From contig NZ_CBDDIE010000003.1 in assembly GCF_965228805.1 (NCBI RefSeq), forward strand, positions 310,001-374,000: a stretch of 64,000 nt of DNA, given 5' to 3'. The notes below the pieces were generated by a model. The model saw only the letters and a list, made by a program, of their open reading frames with translations, did no database searches and was not told the origin of the DNA. A program made the position numbers and the translations under genes. Origin of the DNA: JASBTN01 sp965228805. GTDB taxonomy: Bacteria; Pseudomonadota; Alphaproteobacteria; Rhodobacterales; Rhodobacteraceae. Shown piece after piece: positions 25,220-35,253 of this stretch (positions are counted from its first letter, which is position 1; each line of letters begins with the position of its first letter).

Positions 25220-25248
25220 TTGACGGGACTTCGCCACATGGGTAAGCG
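25220..25248 (+). promoter_or_regulatory. Possible trpS promoter
   Basis: TTGACG at 25220-25225 and TAAGCG at 25243-25248 are separated by 17 bp, and the second hexamer lies 33 bp before the trpS start. The -35 box fits well; the -10 box is weak. Confidence 0.3.
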
Positions 25249-25281
25249 ACCCCGGACAGGAAATCCAGACGGGAGCGTCCC

Positions 25282-26301
25282 ATGACCACCCATACCCCGC
25301 GCGTCTTCTCGGGCATCAAGCCCTCGGGCGGCCTGACCCTTGGCAACTACCTCGGCGCAATCAAGCGTTTCGTGGACATGCAGGGCCAGGAGTTCGAGAC
25401 CATCTATTGCGTCGTCGATCTGCATGCGATCACCGTCTGGCAGGACCCGGCGGAGCTGAAATCCGCCACGCGCGAAGTGGCCGCGGGTTTCATCGCCTCG
25501 GGCATTGATCCAACCCAGTCGATCCTGTTCAACCAGAGCCAGGTGCCCGCCCACGCTGAACTTGGCTGGATCTTCAACTGTGTCGCCCGCGTCGGTTGGA
25601 TGAACCGCATGACCCAGTTCAAGGACAAGGCGGGCAAGAACGCCGAAAAAGTGTCCCTGGGTCTTTACGCCTATCCCTCGCTGATGGCCGCCGACATTCT
25701 GACCTATCACGCCACCCATGTGCCGGTGGGCGAGGACCAGAAACAGCATGTCGAACTGACCCGCGACATCGCCTCGAAATTCAACCACGACTTCAAGGCG
25801 GAGGACTTCTTCCCGCTGTGCGAGCCGATCATCGAAGGCCCCGCCACCCGTGTGATGAACCTGCGCGACGGCACCAAGAAGATGTCGAAATCGGGCGAAA
25901 GCGACATGGAACGCATCAACATGACCGATGATGCGGACAAGATCGCCAAGAAATTCAAGAAGGCGCGCACCGACCCGGATGCGCTGCCGGATACGCTGGA
26001 GGGGCTCAAGGACCGGCCCGAGGCGCGCAACCTCGTGGACATCTACGCGGCCCTGTCCGAGGTCACGCCCGAGGCCGTCATCACCGAATACGCCGGCGCC
26101 GGCTGGGGCAAGTTCAAACCCGCGCTCGCCGATCTGGCGGTCGAGAAATTGGCGCCGATCAGCCAGGAAATGGCCCGCCTGATGAAGGAACCCGACGAGA
26201 TCGACGCAATCCTCGCCAAGGGTGCCGAAAAGGCCGACGCAATCGCCCAACCGATCCTGCAGAAGACCTATGACATCGTGGGCCTTGTGCGCTCGCGCTG
26301 A
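25282..26301 (+). CDS. trpS: Tryptophanyl-tRNA synthetase
   Basis: A 339-residue class I aminoacyl-tRNA synthetase that charges tRNA-Trp. The ATP site uses the TrpS form of the HIGH motif in KPSGGLTLGNYLGA near the N terminus, and the second signature reads KKMSKSGES at about residue 198. The VGEDQKQHVELTRDIA segment is typical of the bacterial enzyme. It is monocistronic, divergent from the rhomboid-like gene and followed by a strong terminator. Confidence 0.97.
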   Translation: MTTHTPRVFSGIKPSGGLTLGNYLGAIKRFVDMQGQEFETIYCVVDLHAITVWQDPAELKSATREVAAGFIASGIDPTQSILFNQSQVPAHAELGWIFNCVARVGWMNRMTQFKDKAGKNAEKVSLGLYAYPSLMAADILTYHATHVPVGEDQKQHVELTRDIASKFNHDFKAEDFFPLCEPIIEGPATRVMNLRDGTKKMSKSGESDMERINMTDDADKIAKKFKKARTDPDALPDTLEGLKDRPEARNLVDIYAALSEVTPEAVITEYAGAGWGKFKPALADLAVEKLAPISQEMARLMKEPDEIDAILAKGAEKADAIAQPILQKTYDIVGLVRSR

Positions 26302-26322
26302 GGCTTGACAAGCTGAACACCT

Positions 26323-26355
26323 AAACGCGCGGTGGGGAGACCTTCCGCGCGTTTT
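26323..26355 (+). terminator. Rho-independent terminator after trpS
   Basis: A perfect 10-bp stem AAACGCGCGG / CCGCGCGTTT with a 12-nt loop is followed by a further T, giving four T in a row at the 3' arm. It lies 21 bp after the trpS stop and is the clearest classical terminator in the window. Confidence 0.85.
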
Positions 26356-26418
26356 ATGTCTGCACCCCCACAGTGCTCCCCGCTTGCCCCAACCGCGCCC
26401 GCGCGCTATCGGTGCCCC

Positions 26419-27198
26419 ATGCCCAGATACGCCCTGAAAGTCGAATACAACGGCGCCCCTTTCGCCGGATGGCAGCGCCAGAAGGAACATCCCTCGGTCC
26501 AGGGTGCGATCGAGGCTGCGCTGGCCAGGCTGGAACCGGGCACACACACGATTGCGGCTGCCGGGCGCACAGACGCAGGCGTGCATGGCACCGGTCAGGT
26601 CGCCCATTGCGACATGGCCAAGGACTGGGATCCCTTCCGCCTGTCCGAGGCGTTGAACTTTCACCTGAAACCCGCCCCGGTGGCGATCACTGCCTGCGCG
26701 CAGGTCGAAGATGAATTCCACGCCCGTTTCTCGGCCACCGAACGGCGCTATCTGTTTCGCCTGATCTCACGCCGCGCGCCGCTGACCCATGACAAGGGGC
26801 TGGCCTGGCGCACCGCACGCAAGCTGGACCTGGAGGCTATGCTGGAGGGCGCGCAGCATCTGCTGGGGCGCCATGACTTTACCACCTTCCGGTCGACCTA
26901 TTGCCAGGCGGACAGCCCCGTGAAGACGCTGGACGAGCTGAGCATCGAGGCACGCGAATACCCGCATGGCACCGAATACCGGTTCACGATCCGCGCGCGC
27001 AGCTTCCTGCACAATCAGGTGCGCAGCTTCGTCGGTTCTTTGGAACAGGTCGGCGGCGGCACCTGGGCGCCCGACGACATCCGCAAGGCGCTCGAAGCCC
27101 GAAACCGTGCCGCCTGCGGCCCGGTCTGCCCGCCGGAAGGGCTCTACCTGGCGCAGGTGACCTATCCCGAGGACCCATTCGCGGAACATCACCGATGA
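26419..27198 (+). CDS. truA: tRNA pseudouridine(38-40) synthase
   Basis: A 259-residue homodimeric pseudouridine synthase acting on positions 38-40 of the tRNA anticodon arm. The catalytic Asp is in AAGRTDAGVHGTGQVAH near residue 55. The N terminus PRYALKVEYNGAPFAGWQRQ and the ARSFLHNQVRSFVG block are typical. The start at 26419 matches the conserved N terminus; the longer frame would run into the trpS terminator region. Its stop overlaps the next start (ATGA). Confidence 0.96.
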   Translation: MPRYALKVEYNGAPFAGWQRQKEHPSVQGAIEAALARLEPGTHTIAAAGRTDAGVHGTGQVAHCDMAKDWDPFRLSEALNFHLKPAPVAITACAQVEDEFHARFSATERRYLFRLISRRAPLTHDKGLAWRTARKLDLEAMLEGAQHLLGRHDFTTFRSTYCQADSPVKTLDELSIEAREYPHGTEYRFTIRARSFLHNQVRSFVGSLEQVGGGTWAPDDIRKALEARNRAACGPVCPPEGLYLAQVTYPEDPFAEHHR

Positions 27199-27962
27199 TT
27201 GGGGCCATCGCCGGGGATGTGATCGGATCGACCTATGAGCACGCCAATGTGCGCCACCTGGGGTTCGACCTCTTCCCGGACAGGTCGACGTTCACCGACG
27301 ATACGGTGATGACCCTGGCCCTGGCCGAGGCCTTGATGAACGGGCGTGGCATCGCGGAAAACTACAGGCGCTTCTGCGGATGGTATCCGAAGGCAGGTTA
27401 TGGGTTCATGTTCAAGGCCTGGGCCATGGACCCCACCCGCGGCCCCTATGAAAGCTACGGTAACGGCGCGCCCATGCGCGTGTCCCCCGTCGTGGCGGTT
27501 GCAAGCAACCGGGAAGAAGCCCTGAGCCTTGCGACCGAAAGCGCGGCCCCAACCCATAACCACCCCGAAGGCATCAAGGGCGCGCAGGTCATCGCGCAGG
27601 CCGGGTTCATGGCACGCAAGGGCGCCAGCAAGGACGATATCCTGGCCGAGGCCGTGGCGCTGTCAGGTTACGATCTTGGCTTCCACCTGGACGACATTCG
27701 CGACCACTACGCCTTTGACGCGACCTGCCAGGGTTCCGTGCCACAGGCGCTGGTCGCCTTTCGCGAAGGTCAGAACTTCGAGGACACAATCAGACGCGCG
27801 ATATCAATCGGCGGGGACAGCGATACGATTGCCTGCATGGCGGGCACGATCGCCGGACCGTTCTTCGGCGTTCCGCCCCAGATTGACCGCCCGACCCGGG
27901 CCCGATTGGACGGCCGCCTTGCCGGGATCCTGACGAATTTCGAAACACGGTTCCCTCTGTAA
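27195..27962 (+). CDS. ADP-ribosylglycohydrolase family protein
   Basis: A 255-residue member of the ARH/DraG family, dinuclear-magnesium enzymes that remove ADP-ribose from proteins or small molecules. The two metal-binding blocks are present: FTDDTVMTLALAEAL near residue 35 and GGDSDTIACMAG near residue 205; the N-terminal IAGDVIGSTYE also matches. It is translationally coupled to truA by a 4-bp overlap. No partner ADP-ribosyltransferase is nearby, and the target (protein, DNA or metabolite) is unknown. Confidence 0.88.
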   Translation: MIGAIAGDVIGSTYEHANVRHLGFDLFPDRSTFTDDTVMTLALAEALMNGRGIAENYRRFCGWYPKAGYGFMFKAWAMDPTRGPYESYGNGAPMRVSPVVAVASNREEALSLATESAAPTHNHPEGIKGAQVIAQAGFMARKGASKDDILAEAVALSGYDLGFHLDDIRDHYAFDATCQGSVPQALVAFREGQNFEDTIRRAISIGGDSDTIACMAGTIAGPFFGVPPQIDRPTRARLDGRLAGILTNFETRFPL

Positions 27963-27997
27963 GCATTTCCGCTGGCCCTCTCCCATCCCCCGCGCTA

Positions 27998-28014
27998 CCT
28001 CTTCCCAAAAGAGG
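27998..28014 (+). promoter_or_regulatory. Small hairpin covering the ribosome binding site of the M50 peptidase gene
   Basis: CCTCTT at 27998-28003 pairs with AAGAGG at 28009-28014 across a 5-nt loop. The 3' arm is the ribosome binding site of the M50 gene, 8 nt before its ATG. With only 6 bp this may be chance, because Shine-Dalgarno complements are common in such DNA. Confidence 0.3.
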
Positions 28015-28022
28015 ATTGGTTG

Positions 28023-28679
28023 ATGAATTCCGAGAGTGTCCTGTTCGAGTTTCGCGGCCCCTGGGGTGTGCCTATCCAGATTGGATCCTCGGCGCCCATG
28101 CTGGCATTGCTGATCGTCATGCTGAACGCCTCGAACGGGGGAGTGACAGATGGGCTCATCTTCGTGGCAATCCTGTTCGGGTCGACCCTGTTGCATGAGC
28201 TGGGCCACGCCTGGGGCTGTCACGTGCAGGGCGTGCCGGTGCGGCGCGTCATGATCTATGGCGGTGGCGGGTTTTGCGAACACGCCCGAACGACCACCCG
28301 GCGCGAGGACGAGCTGATCACCGCCATGGGGCCGATCGTCAACCTGGTGCTCTGGGCGGCGGCCTCACTGGCCTTCATGAACCTCTATCTGTCGCTGCCC
28401 TTGAGCGTGCTCGTGCTGCTATCGCAAATCGCCTGGCTGAACCTGTTCCTCGCCATCTTCAACCTGCTCCCGGTGCAGCCCCTGGACGGAGGCCGCCTGC
28501 TGCAGCTGACCCTGATGCGCTTCATGGAGCCGCGCAGTGCCACCAAACTGGCCGGCGGGATCGGCGTGGTGCTCTGCGTGCTGTGGCTGCCGATCCTGTT
28601 CTTCAGCTTCACCATGTTAGGCTTCGTGCTGTTCTTCTTCCCCTCCTTCCGCCTGCACCTTCAGATGACCCGCCAGTAG
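28023..28679 (+). CDS. M50 family membrane zinc metallopeptidase (site-2 protease-like)
   Basis: A 218-residue integral membrane protein of the S2P/SpoIVFB type. The zinc motif is HELGH in STLLHELGHAWGCH (about residue 60) and the third ligand is Asp in NLLPVQPLDGGR (about residue 155). About five membrane helices are seen. Such proteases cut membrane-bound substrates inside the bilayer; no PDZ or CBS domain is attached here, and no anti-sigma factor gene is nearby. The ATG follows AAGAGGA by 8 nt; a TTG just before it is an unlikely start. Confidence 0.85.
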   Translation: MNSESVLFEFRGPWGVPIQIGSSAPMLALLIVMLNASNGGVTDGLIFVAILFGSTLLHELGHAWGCHVQGVPVRRVMIYGGGGFCEHARTTTRREDELITAMGPIVNLVLWAAASLAFMNLYLSLPLSVLVLLSQIAWLNLFLAIFNLLPVQPLDGGRLLQLTLMRFMEPRSATKLAGGIGVVLCVLWLPILFFSFTMLGFVLFFFPSFRLHLQMTRQ

Positions 28680-28715
28680 CTCCAACTGGATCGAACCCGG
28701 CATCCGCGCTAAGCT

Positions 28716-28745
28716 TTCCCCAAGGTAAACTACACCAAGGGGGAA
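28716..28745 (+). promoter_or_regulatory. Hairpin over the ribosome binding site of the secreted TPR protein gene
   Basis: TTCCCC (28716-28721) pairs with GGGGAA (28740-28745), and GGT (28724-28726) pairs inside it with ACC (28734-28736). The 3' arm holds the only good ribosome binding site of the gene that starts at 28751. Control of translation by folding is an inference. Confidence 0.35.
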
Positions 28746-28750
28746 CAGAT

Positions 28751-29947
28751 ATGCGGATCATTCTACACGGCGCGGCCACGGCCCTGACCCTGGCCCTTGG
28801 GTTGACGCCCGTCCAGGCACAGGACGTGAACGGCGCGTTGAGCGGCACACTGGACACCCTTGGCGCGACATTCCCTGACGGAGAGGCGGCGGGCTTTACC
28901 CAAGCTCTGGCCGATGCCCCTGCAGGCGTGACCGGCGATACCTTCGGCCATCTGCTCTACACCCGCAGGCATTTCGACAAGGCGGCCTGGTTCTTTGGCA
29001 AAGACGCCATGGCGAATCCCGACGACCCTGTCTCGCTTAACAATTTCGCAGCACTAGTGACCGAGCTTCATGCCGCCGGGGAGGTGCCCGCGGACTGGAT
29101 CGACGCTGCGCGCCTTGCAGCCCAGGCGGCGGCGGGGATGGCACCGGAGAATGCAGCATTCCACAACACCCTGGCCAATGCCGAACGGGCGGCTGGCAAT
29201 ACCGCAGCCGCCGTGGCCGCAGCCACGCGCGCGACAGAGCTGGCCCCGGGCGAGCCGCTCTTCTGGAGCAACTTGGCCCGTGCCCTGGACGCGGCAGGCG
29301 ACAACGACGCAGCGGGCGTCGCGCTGGCCCGCGCCCATGCGCTGGAGCCCAACGGCATGGCCCTTCTGACCGCGGTGGGCAATCTGCCCTCCAGCCAGGG
29401 CAGCTATCGCGACAATGTCGGTCCCTCCTGCAACGTCAACTTCCGCTGCCAGGAGATTTGCCCGAAAAGCATCATTGGCGGCATACAGTCGGTGACCTGT
29501 GAGATCGAGAACTCCTCGGCCCAACTGGCCTGTCAGGAGGGCAAACCCTACCCGACCGCCTATGATTGCAGCGAGGATTTCCCGGACTACGGCATCATGA
29601 TCCCGGGGCTGAACGCAGGCTTCTCGATCGGCGTGCCGGGTTTCTCGGCCCATGTGAAGGTGAACGGCGACGGCAGCGTCGATGTGCGGGTCGAGGCAGG
29701 CCCCAGCATTGGCCCGGTCACGCCCTATGTGCGCGGTGACGGGCACTGGTCCCCCTCGGGCGGCGCCAGCTTCGACAACTTCGGCGGCGGCGTGCGGGTT
29801 AACGTGCTGCCGGGCGGCGGCGGCAACGCCGGCAACCTGGCCAGCGGCCTTGGCCACCCGCCCGCCCATATCGAGCTGGAACAGGTCGGCGACGGCCCCG
29901 CGCAAGTGAACCTGGAGACCTATAACGCGGGCGTCCTGTCCTTCTGA
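28751..29947 (+). CDS. Secreted TPR and cysteine-rich protein of unknown function
   Basis: A 398-residue exported protein that I do not recognise. The signal peptide ends at PVQAQ, about residue 24. Residues 60-210 are Ala-rich helical pairs typical of tetratricopeptide repeats (AAWFFGKDAMANPDDPVSLN, ATRATELAPGEPLFWSNLAR). Residues 222-285 contain six cysteines (CNVNF, RCQEICPK, VTCEIE, ACQEG, YDCSED), probably three disulfides. The last 100 residues are rich in Gly, Val and Asn and look beta-structured. GGGGGA lies 6 nt before the ATG. The upstream in-frame extension overlaps the M50 gene and is rejected. The role is unknown. Confidence 0.75.
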   Translation: MRIILHGAATALTLALGLTPVQAQDVNGALSGTLDTLGATFPDGEAAGFTQALADAPAGVTGDTFGHLLYTRRHFDKAAWFFGKDAMANPDDPVSLNNFAALVTELHAAGEVPADWIDAARLAAQAAAGMAPENAAFHNTLANAERAAGNTAAAVAAATRATELAPGEPLFWSNLARALDAAGDNDAAGVALARAHALEPNGMALLTAVGNLPSSQGSYRDNVGPSCNVNFRCQEICPKSIIGGIQSVTCEIENSSAQLACQEGKPYPTAYDCSEDFPDYGIMIPGLNAGFSIGVPGFSAHVKVNGDGSVDVRVEAGPSIGPVTPYVRGDGHWSPSGGASFDNFGGGVRVNVLPGGGGNAGNLASGLGHPPAHIELEQVGDGPAQVNLETYNAGVLSF

Positions 29948-30037
29948 CACACGCCCCGACCGGTTTCATGCATTGCACCCCACCACCCGGTCGGGGCATA
30001 ATGGCCCACAACCAACGACAAGCGACGAGCAGCCCGC

Positions 30038-31989
<1,952 letters not shown>

Positions 31990-31993
<4 letters not shown>

Positions 31994-32706
31994 GTGAAAC
32001 AAGTGGATCTAAGCGTTTAGAACGCTGGGGGTTAGCTGCAACGAAGGTCTATTTAATTGTATTAGTAGGAGGGGTGCCGACTTTAGCCTATTTTGGCGCA
32101 ATCGAGCTACACAGCCTTGAGCTCAATGAGCTTGGGGACTTCTTAGCAGGTGCCTTTGGCCCACTTGCCATATTTTGGCTAGTTCTCGGTTTCTTTCAAC
32201 AGGGCGAAGAGCTTAGAAACTCTGTAAAGACCTTGGAGCTTCAAGCCAAAGAGCTAGCAAGTTCTGTTGAGCAACAAAAAGCAATGGTTGGAATAACCGA
32301 ACAACAATTGAAGCTCGACATTAAGGTGCGTGAAGAGCAAACAAAGGCAAGTATCTCGAAAGAATTACCATTTCTCCAACTTAAACGTGGTGGCGGATCT
32401 TCGTCGGGTGGAAGACACCGCTATGATTTCACTTTGACAAACATTGGAGCAGCATGCACCGAAGGAACTCTGACACTTGAGAAAAATGACGACATTGCGT
32501 TGACCAACAACCTGGTTCCCTATTTGGACCGAAATTCCGCGCATCAGTTTTCTCTCGCGGCCAACGACGGTCGAATGCTGGACGAAACCACAATATACAC
32601 ACTAGAGGCGGCGACTACCAACATTCGAGGCCAAAAACGCCTTCAGAGGTTTGAGTTCGGTTCGGTACAGCCCACGCTAGTTTATTGCGACCCGGAAAAC
32701 CAGTAA
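31990..32706 (+). CDS. Two-helix membrane protein with coiled coil, coupled to parE; AT-richer than neighbours
   Basis: A 238-residue protein starting at a TTG that overlaps the parE stop (TTGA) and has GGAGGAG 8 nt upstream, inside the parE coding sequence. It has two hydrophobic helices (about residues 16-36 and 47-66, LAGAFGPLAIFWLVLGFF), then QQGEELRNSVKTLELQAKEL and a further coiled coil to about residue 115, then a beta-rich C-terminal domain with LTNIGAACTEGTLTL. Similar helix-plus-QQGEEL proteins occur widely as hypothetical proteins. Codon use is clearly more AT-rich than that of parE, suggesting transfer into this site. Function unknown. Confidence 0.75.
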
Positions 32707-32709
32707 TGA

Positions 32710-32840
32710 GGGCAGCGCCCGACCCTGGGTGGGCGGCCTCTACGGGTGATTAGGGCGGCGTGGGTACATCCCTCGAACTGCTCCACCCAGACCACACCAT
32801 CGCGGTAGCGCCCTCCCGTGGGGAGGGTCGGGCGCTGCCC
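32710..32840 (+). repeat. Long-stem intergenic hairpin, copy F (divergent member)
   Basis: The arms GGGCAGCGCCCGACCC (32710-32725) and GGGTCGGGCGCTGCCC (32825-32840) form a perfect 16-bp stem around a 99-nt interior, longer than in the other copies. The interior begins TGGGTGGGCGGCC and ends GTGGGGA, a looser match to the family motif. It starts 3 bp after the stop of the AT-rich gene, which converges on lolD. Confidence 0.55.
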
Positions 32841-32904
32841 GGCGGTGCCGCCGGGCGGGACGGTGGATGGGACAGCCTTCTAACGCCAAGTTCGGCGGGG
32901 CAGC

Positions 32905-33588
32905 CTACCCCTCGGTAATCACCCCATTCTCCAGCCGCAGTACCCGGTCCATTCGCGCCGCCAGTTCCAGGTTGTGGGTGGCGATGAGGGCGGAGAGGCC
33001 GGTGTCTCGGACCAGTTCCATGAGGGCTTCGAAGACGGTGTCGGAGGTCTCGGGATCGAGGTTCCCCGTGGGTTCGTCCGCCAGCAGAAGCGCGGGCTTG
33101 TTGGCAAGCGCACGGCAGAAGGCCACCCGTTGTTGTTCGCCGCCCGACAGCTCGGCCGGCCGGTGGGTGGCGCGTTTGGCGACGTCTACCCGCCCCAGCA
33201 GGTCCAGCGCGCGGGTCTGCGCCGCGCCCTGCCCCACGCCATTGGCGAGCTGCGGCAGGACCACGTTCTCGGCCGCCGTGAACTCGGGCAGCAGGTGGTG
33301 GAATTGATAGACGAAGCCGACCTTTTCCCGGCGCGTGGCAGTGCGTCGGCGGTCGCTCTTCTGGGTCATGTCCTGGCCCGCGATCTGCACGGTGCCGGCA
33401 TCCGCCGTGTCCAAGAGCCCCGCGATGTGCAACAGCGTCGATTTCCCCGCGCCGGAGGGGGCGACCAGGGCCACGACCTCGCCCCGCGCGATCGACAGCG
33501 ACGCGCCGCGCAGCACGGCGACCTCGGAGGCCAGGCCGCGGTTATAGACCTTCTCGATCCCCTTAAGGCTCAACACGGTGTCATTCAT
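32905..33588 (-). CDS. lolD: Lipoprotein-releasing ABC transporter ATP-binding protein
   Basis: A 227-residue ABC ATPase of the LolD/MacB type that powers release of lipoproteins from the inner membrane. Walker A is APSGAGKST (about residues 43-51), the signature is LSGGEQQRV, Walker B is LLLADEPTGNLD. The start overlaps the end of the permease gene by 8 bp, so the two are co-translated. Pairing with a LolC/E-type permease supports the assignment over other MacB-like ATPases. Confidence 0.93.
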   Translation of the reverse strand: MNDTVLSLKGIEKVYNRGLASEVAVLRGASLSIARGEVVALVAPSGAGKSTLLHIAGLLDTADAGTVQIAGQDMTQKSDRRRTATRREKVGFVYQFHHLLPEFTAAENVVLPQLANGVGQGAAQTRALDLLGRVDVAKRATHRPAELSGGEQQRVAFCRALANKPALLLADEPTGNLDPETSDTVFEALMELVRDTGLSALIATHNLELAARMDRVLRLENGVITEG

Positions 33589-34867
33589 AGCGCAGGGCCT
33601 CCACCGGGTTCATGCGGGCGGCGCGGCGCGCCGGGAAGATCGTCACGACGAAGCTGAGGAAGAGCGAGAGCGAGATGGCCGAGACCACGTCCCAGAACTC
33701 CAGCTTCGCAGGCAGGCGGTAGATGCCGCGGATCGATGGGTCCCAGACCCCGCCGCCGGACAGGTAGTTCACCAGGGAGAACACGCTGTCGATGTTGATC
33801 GCAAAGAGGCAGCCCAGGATCACGCCCATGATGGTGCCGACGACGCCGGTGACGGCGCCGCAGAGGAAGAAAACGCGCAGAACCGAGCCTTCGGTCAGCC
33901 CCATGGTGCGCAGGATGCCGATGTCGCGCCCCTTGTTCTTCACCAGCATGATCAGCCCCGAAATGATGTTCATCGAGGCGATCAGGACAAGGATCGACAG
34001 GATGATGAACATCACGTTGTCCTCCATGTCCAGCGCACGCAGGAAGGCGCCGGAACGGTCGCGCCAGGTCCAGACCGTGGCCAGCGGGTCGGCGGCGCGC
34101 ATGATCGGCATGAGCAGCGGGTCGATGCCCTCGGGCTCGGCGACCATGACCTCGATCTCATCCGCCGCACCTTCACGGTTGAAGAAGGCCTGCGCCTCGG
34201 CAAAGGGCAGGTAGACGCGGGTGCGGTCGATGTCCCAGCGCCCGGCGGTAAAGATATAGGTGACCTCATAGGCGTTGACGCGCGGGGAAGTGCCGAAGGC
34301 GGTCTTGACCCCGTTGGGCGAGATCACCTTGATCTTGTCGCCTACAGTGACCCCCAGCGCCTGGGCCACGCCGGAGCCGATGGCAATGCCCTGATCGAAG
34401 TCGCGAATATCACCCACAGCGCGTTCCGGCTGGGCAATGCGCGGAATGGTCAGCAGGTCTTCATAGGCGATGCCATAGACCTCGACGCCCGCATTCACCT
34501 GCCCCTTGTTGACCATGACCTGGCCCTTGACCAGCGGGGCCGCGCGGGTGACGCCGGGGACCTGGGCAATGCGATCAGCCCAGCCCTGGTAGTCGGGAAT
34601 GTCGCGGCGGGTCTGGCCGTTTTCGGTCACATAGGTCTGCGAGTAGACGGTGACATGGGCATTGGCGCCCAGGATCGTATCCACGAACTCTTCGCGAAAC
34701 CCGGTGCGTACGGCGAGGGTGATGATCAGGGCGGCGACGGCGAGGGTAATGCCGATCAGGCTAATCCAGGTCATGGTGCTGACCCCGCCCTCGGCCTTGC
34801 GGGCGCGCAAGTAGCGCCAGGCGATCATCCACTCGAAGCGGGAAAAGGGGGCTGTGCTGCGGGCCAT
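33581..34867 (-). CDS. lolC: Lipoprotein-releasing ABC transporter permease, LolC/LolE family
   Basis: A 428-residue permease with the LolC/E layout: N-terminal FEWMIAWRYLRARKAEGGVS, one helix (about residues 31-53), a large periplasmic domain to about residue 280, then three helices including NIISGLIMLVKNKGRDIGIL and the final RRAARMNPVEALRYE. The start at 34867 is set by AAGGAG 6-7 nt upstream; a longer frame has no such site. Only one permease gene is present, so it probably works as a homodimer, as in other alphaproteobacteria (LolF-like). Confidence 0.92.
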   Translation of the reverse strand: MARSTAPFSRFEWMIAWRYLRARKAEGGVSTMTWISLIGITLAVAALIITLAVRTGFREEFVDTILGANAHVTVYSQTYVTENGQTRRDIPDYQGWADRIAQVPGVTRAAPLVKGQVMVNKGQVNAGVEVYGIAYEDLLTIPRIAQPERAVGDIRDFDQGIAIGSGVAQALGVTVGDKIKVISPNGVKTAFGTSPRVNAYEVTYIFTAGRWDIDRTRVYLPFAEAQAFFNREGAADEIEVMVAEPEGIDPLLMPIMRAADPLATVWTWRDRSGAFLRALDMEDNVMFIILSILVLIASMNIISGLIMLVKNKGRDIGILRTMGLTEGSVLRVFFLCGAVTGVVGTIMGVILGCLFAINIDSVFSLVNYLSGGGVWDPSIRGIYRLPAKLEFWDVVSAISLSLFLSFVVTIFPARRAARMNPVEALRYE

Positions 34868-34980
34868 TTCTGCTCCTTGCCTCGTTGCGGGCAAAGTGGG
34901 GCTTGCGCGCGGGAAGGTCAAGGAGAAGGGCAGTTGTAGAGGGGGGATGGGCGGGATAGCGTGCGGGCGAGGAGAAAGGT

Positions 34981-35235
34981 TTGGGCTGGATTATTCGGAA
35001 ACACGACGGGGACTGCGGTCCAACTGTCATCGGCCATTTGGATGGACGCTTATCAGAGGCGAGTGTCTTGGAAGTCCTTCGTCGCCTCGCAGCTCGGCAT
35101 CTCAGCGAAACCGAAATACTGTCGGCTTCCCAAACAAGGGGTGTTTCCGGCCGTACCCCCCTTCTGGACCGGGTAGGATCGCGTAGCCCGATCGTAGTTG
35201 GCGAACTGCCATTTTTCTCCGCAGAAAGAGAGTAG
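34981..35235 (+). CDS. Possible small protein, 84 residues
   Basis: A TTG-initiated frame with AGGAG 6 nt upstream, lying in the 386-bp gap between lolC and the flavoprotein gene and ending 18 bp before the latter. It reads GWIIRKHDGDCGPTVIGHLD and then a helical SEASVLEVLRRLAARHL segment. Third-position GC is lower than in the neighbours. I do not recognise it, and the region could instead be an untranslated leader. The rest of this gap (34868-34980) shows nothing. Confidence 0.35.
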   Translation: MGWIIRKHDGDCGPTVIGHLDGRLSEASVLEVLRRLAARHLSETEILSASQTRGVSGRTPLLDRVGSRSPIVVGELPFFSAERE

Positions 35236-35253
35236 GAAGGTGAGGTCAACGCT

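Noticed and set aside
24949..26721. Minus-strand frame of 590 codons
   Set aside because: It covers trpS and truA in antisense; its composition is Arg/His/Gln-rich like other shadow frames here.
28274..28750. In-frame upstream extension of the secreted TPR protein
   Set aside because: It overlaps the M50 protease gene, and the ATG at 28751 has both a ribosome binding site and a signal peptide.
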